A DNA stretch of 64,000 bases from Paulinella micropora (taxonomy: Eukaryota > Cercozoa > Imbricatea > Euglyphida > Paulinellidae): contig WBZZ01005889.1 in assembly GCA_019918135.1 (NCBI GenBank), positions 22,501 through 86,500 on the forward strand, written 5' to 3'. The notes under the pieces are model-generated. The model was not told the DNA's origin. It ran no database searches and was given only the letters and a program-made list of their open reading frames with translations. Position numbers and translations under genes: made by a program. Positions within the stretch are counted from its first letter, which is position 1, and each line of letters begins with the position of its first letter. This document shows positions 62,032-64,000 of the stretch, in pieces.

Positions 62032-62766
62032 TTAACAGAATCGCCGGCCATTCTGATAGACCCAGTGAGGGGTAACAGACCCCGCCACCCCTTTCTTGAG
62101 CAAGTCCGTCCAGGTGAAGATGTCCTTGTCGTAATTGCCATTCTTCATGTAGACATCTCCCAACAAGTTGAGCATAGGCACCGAAACCATTTGCTTCAGC
62201 GGGGAGTCGATTTCGGCGCGGCTCTGTACGTAGAATGTTTCGCCGTCCAGGAATTGCCACACGGAACCATTCCAGCGGCCGCATTGCTCGCAGACATGAT
62301 CGACACCCTGAATCCACAACCTGAGCGCAATCCTGGTTTTGTCACTGTCGACGCTGTGGTGGAAGTAAAGATCTACGGTGGTTACGAGATGTCCATCCAG
62401 GTTGTAGCGTTTGCCGGCGTTGAGGTTCAGGCAGCCGGCCAGCTCATACTGAACCGCGCTTTCGTAAAAGAGGTTCCCGGTAAGGCCACGGAGGCCAAAT
62501 TTGGTGTAACCTCCCTTGAGAGTGACGGTTTCGATGGCGTCGGCCACTACTTTGCGCACGCTGGCAAGGTGTTCTTCCTGAGCTTCGGTGGCCAACGACA
62601 GAAGGCACGCTTTGAGCCCGTGACAGGTCGTGCCCAGCACGGCCACGGACGGCGGAGACCACGAGGCCAGATCTCGCAGCAGTTCCTCTGGTAAGGTCGT
62701 CAAATGCACCGCAAACGAGCCGATATGCACCGGCTGTGGCTTTTTCTTGATTGGCGCGCTTGCCAT
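62032..62766 (-). CDS. F-box-like protein, 244 aa, paralogue of 30729-29932
   Basis: Intact frame from ATG 62766. Residues about 20-60 (HLTTLPEELLRDLASWSPPS, then VAVLGTTCHGLKA) form a plausible F-box. The rest aligns with the gene at 29932-30729: VTLKGGYTKFGL, a beta-rich middle and VSVPMLNLLGDVY. An inserted CEQCGRW could bind a metal. By analogy with F-box proteins it would bind SKP1 and a substrate. Function not shown. Confidence 0.7.
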   Translation of the reverse strand: MASAPIKKKPQPVHIGSFAVHLTTLPEELLRDLASWSPPSVAVLGTTCHGLKACLLSLATEAQEEHLASVRKVVADAIETVTLKGGYTKFGLRGLTGNLFYESAVQYELAGCLNLNAGKRYNLDGHLVTTVDLYFHHSVDSDKTRIALRLWIQGVDHVCEQCGRWNGSVWQFLDGETFYVQSRAEIDSPLKQMVSVPMLNLLGDVYMKNGNYDKDIFTWTDLLKKGVAGSVTPHWVYQNGRRFC

Positions 62767-63234
62767 GGCTAGCTAGTAACCGGAACAACAAGGTGCTAGC
62801 GAAGAAGATAAAATACTTTGAATGCGAGCCAAGGCGGGCGGGAAAAAGTGAAATTTTCTTTAAGAACCATAAGCGGCTCCCCCCCCGCCTCCGCCTTTCT
62901 CTCCCTCGTCTTGACGGCCTCCCCCCCTCTTTCTCTCCCCCTCATCTCAACGGCCCTCCTTTCAGAGCGATGCTAACTTCTGTGCGGGCGAGTAGACCTG
63001 AACTTTTCTGCCCGCCGGCGTTGAAAAAGCACAGGCAGGCGGGGACCTTCCCACACAAAAGAATGGTGGGGGGGGGCCGTCGAACTAAAGGAAAGGTCGC
63101 GCCCCCCCCTCTCTCTAATCGAATTGTCTCCCCGTCTGTTTCGAGCCCATTTAATTTTTCTTTCGCCCTGAGTCTCGTGTGACGAAGGTCCTGGGCTTTT
63201 TTTAAATTTTTGTTTGCAAGTTCTTTCCCTCTTG
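62767..63234. other. Spacer, includes element copy 2
   Basis: Pyrimidine-rich (CCCCCCGCC, CCCCCCTCTTTCTC), with the conserved G-run/C-run element at 63,038-63,135. No gene. Confidence 0.6.
63038..63135. promoter_or_regulatory. Conserved G-run/C-run element, copy 2
   Basis: GGGGACCTTCC, AAAAGAATGG, G9-CCGTC, GGTCGCGCCCCCCCC, CTCTCTCTAATCGAATTGT. Same order as the element at 61,105-61,190. It lies about 270 bases upstream of the minus-strand F-box-like gene start at 62766. Confidence 0.5.
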
Positions 63235-64000
63235 TCATTCCTCTTCTCTGGCTGCTTCAATGACCAAATGGGGGTGCGAGGCCCTAAACTCTGCAATAGC
63301 CCGGTCGGTGAGTCTGTGGCAAGAGTTGATTCGGAGCTTTTCCAAATGGCGGAGGCGAGCTAGAATTGGAAATACACTATCATCAAACCTGCCAAAATTT
63401 AAGCTCAGCTCGTTGAGGTCTGGTAAATGTAGACAAGGTTGAATCCCGGCAGAGGTAATATCTGTCCAGGGTCAATCTAGGATCCGTAGCTTCCTTAGGT
63501 GCCGCAATAGTCGTACTGCCTCATTGGTGATTCGGACGCAACCGTAGAGGCACAGGTTTTCCAGTTTGTTTGGCAGGTGTCGGAGGTAGGCTTCCTGAAC
63601 ATAGGCGCAGTGTTCCAGGCGCAGTTTCCGCAATTTGCGCAATTCTGACAAAAATCGGAACCCCGCGCCTGTGACATTTCCACACAAGCTCAGATCTAAC
63701 ATTTCCAACTGCGCTAGGGGGCGCAGATGTTGGAGCCCCTCATCAGTTAGCAACTTGTTTCCTGCTAGGCTGAGAACTCGCAACTTGGTCAGGCCGGAGA
63801 GCGGGCTCAGCGACAAAAGCGGGCAGTCGCGGAGCTGCAGCTTTTGTAGCTGAGTGAGGCTCTCCAGGAACCCAACATTAGCCAGTTGGTCTTTAAAACC
63901 AAGATCTAGAGAGGTCAGGCTGGTGAGATTAGACAAACTGGCTAAGCCTTGTTCCGTAATTTCGTAACAATGGGAAAGGCTGAGCCGCGTTAATTTTGGC
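63235..64000 (-). pseudogene. LRR protein, incomplete at window end, with in-frame stop
   Basis: The open frame enters from beyond 64,000 and contains leucine-rich repeats like those of the gene at 54247-55790 (LTSLDLGFKDQLANVGFL, LTKLRVLSLAGNKLLTDEG, LRKLRLEHCAYVQEAYL). A TGA at 63474-63472 follows LRKLRILD. After it the same frame continues with further repeat-like sequence (DLNELSLNFGRFDDSVF, LEKLRINSCHRLTDRAI) to TGA at 63237-63235. I therefore infer a nonsense change in a longer gene. An N-terminal F-box would lie outside the window. Confidence 0.65.

Noticed and set aside
8000..64000. Search for viral hallmark genes (capsid, DNA polymerase, packaging ATPase)
   Set aside because: I found no sequence I could support as any of these, so the viral assignment remains inference.
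1..64000. tRNA, rRNA and CRISPR arrays
   Set aside because: No cloverleaf, ribosomal or spacer-repeat pattern noticed; the tandem arrays here are minisatellites without unique spacers.

Overview
The window is eukaryotic DNA with two very different halves. Bases 1 to about 8,430 look like an invertebrate nuclear genome. They are AT-rich, crowded with microsatellites (purine triplets, TTG, TAC, TC/GA), and carry a tandem satellite of about 185 bp, a small inverted-repeat element, a hAT transposase interrupted by introns, and one unrecognised multi-exon gene. From about 8,430 to the right end (64,000) the DNA becomes GC-rich and gene-dense. Long, mostly intronless genes lie on both strands, separated by short spacers full of A, T, G and C homopolymers. 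This part reads like a large DNA virus, or an integrated copy of one.

Layout of the virus-like part: a truncated BspA-like (DUF285) secreted protein at the junction; a spliced membrane/coiled-coil protein; a large unknown protein; a spliced SKP1 homologue; a short broken gene; a first minisatellite block; a CARD-containing protein; several unknown proteins; a first Bro-N-like protein; a small helical protein; a second minisatellite block between divergent genes (one of them F-box-like); a 13-finger C2H2 protein with a nuclease-like C-terminus; large, strongly codon-biased unknown genes (candidate virion or DNA-binding proteins); a gene split by a repeat block; four tandem signal-peptide membrane proteins; a nicotinamidase fused to a long unknown domain; an F-box/LRR protein; a MYND protein; a second Bro-N-like protein carrying a TC microsatellite; two more F-box-like genes; and a second LRR gene that runs off the right end.

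Functionally the recognisable genes point to control of an animal host. A SKP1 homologue plus several F-box-like or LRR proteins could rewire SCF ubiquitin ligases. The CARD protein could touch death or inflammasome signalling, and its presence argues for a metazoan host. The nicotinamidase would act on NAD+ salvage. The Bro-N-like and zinc-finger proteins could act on transcription or DNA. I saw no capsid, DNA polymerase, packaging ATPase or other hallmark gene, so the viral origin is an inference and I cannot name a family.

About half of the genes in this part have a frame change at a short homopolymer, and three have an in-frame stop followed by clearly homologous coding sequence. This fits a decaying integrated element, though assembly errors could explain part of it. 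Several long G/C-rich genes are completely open.
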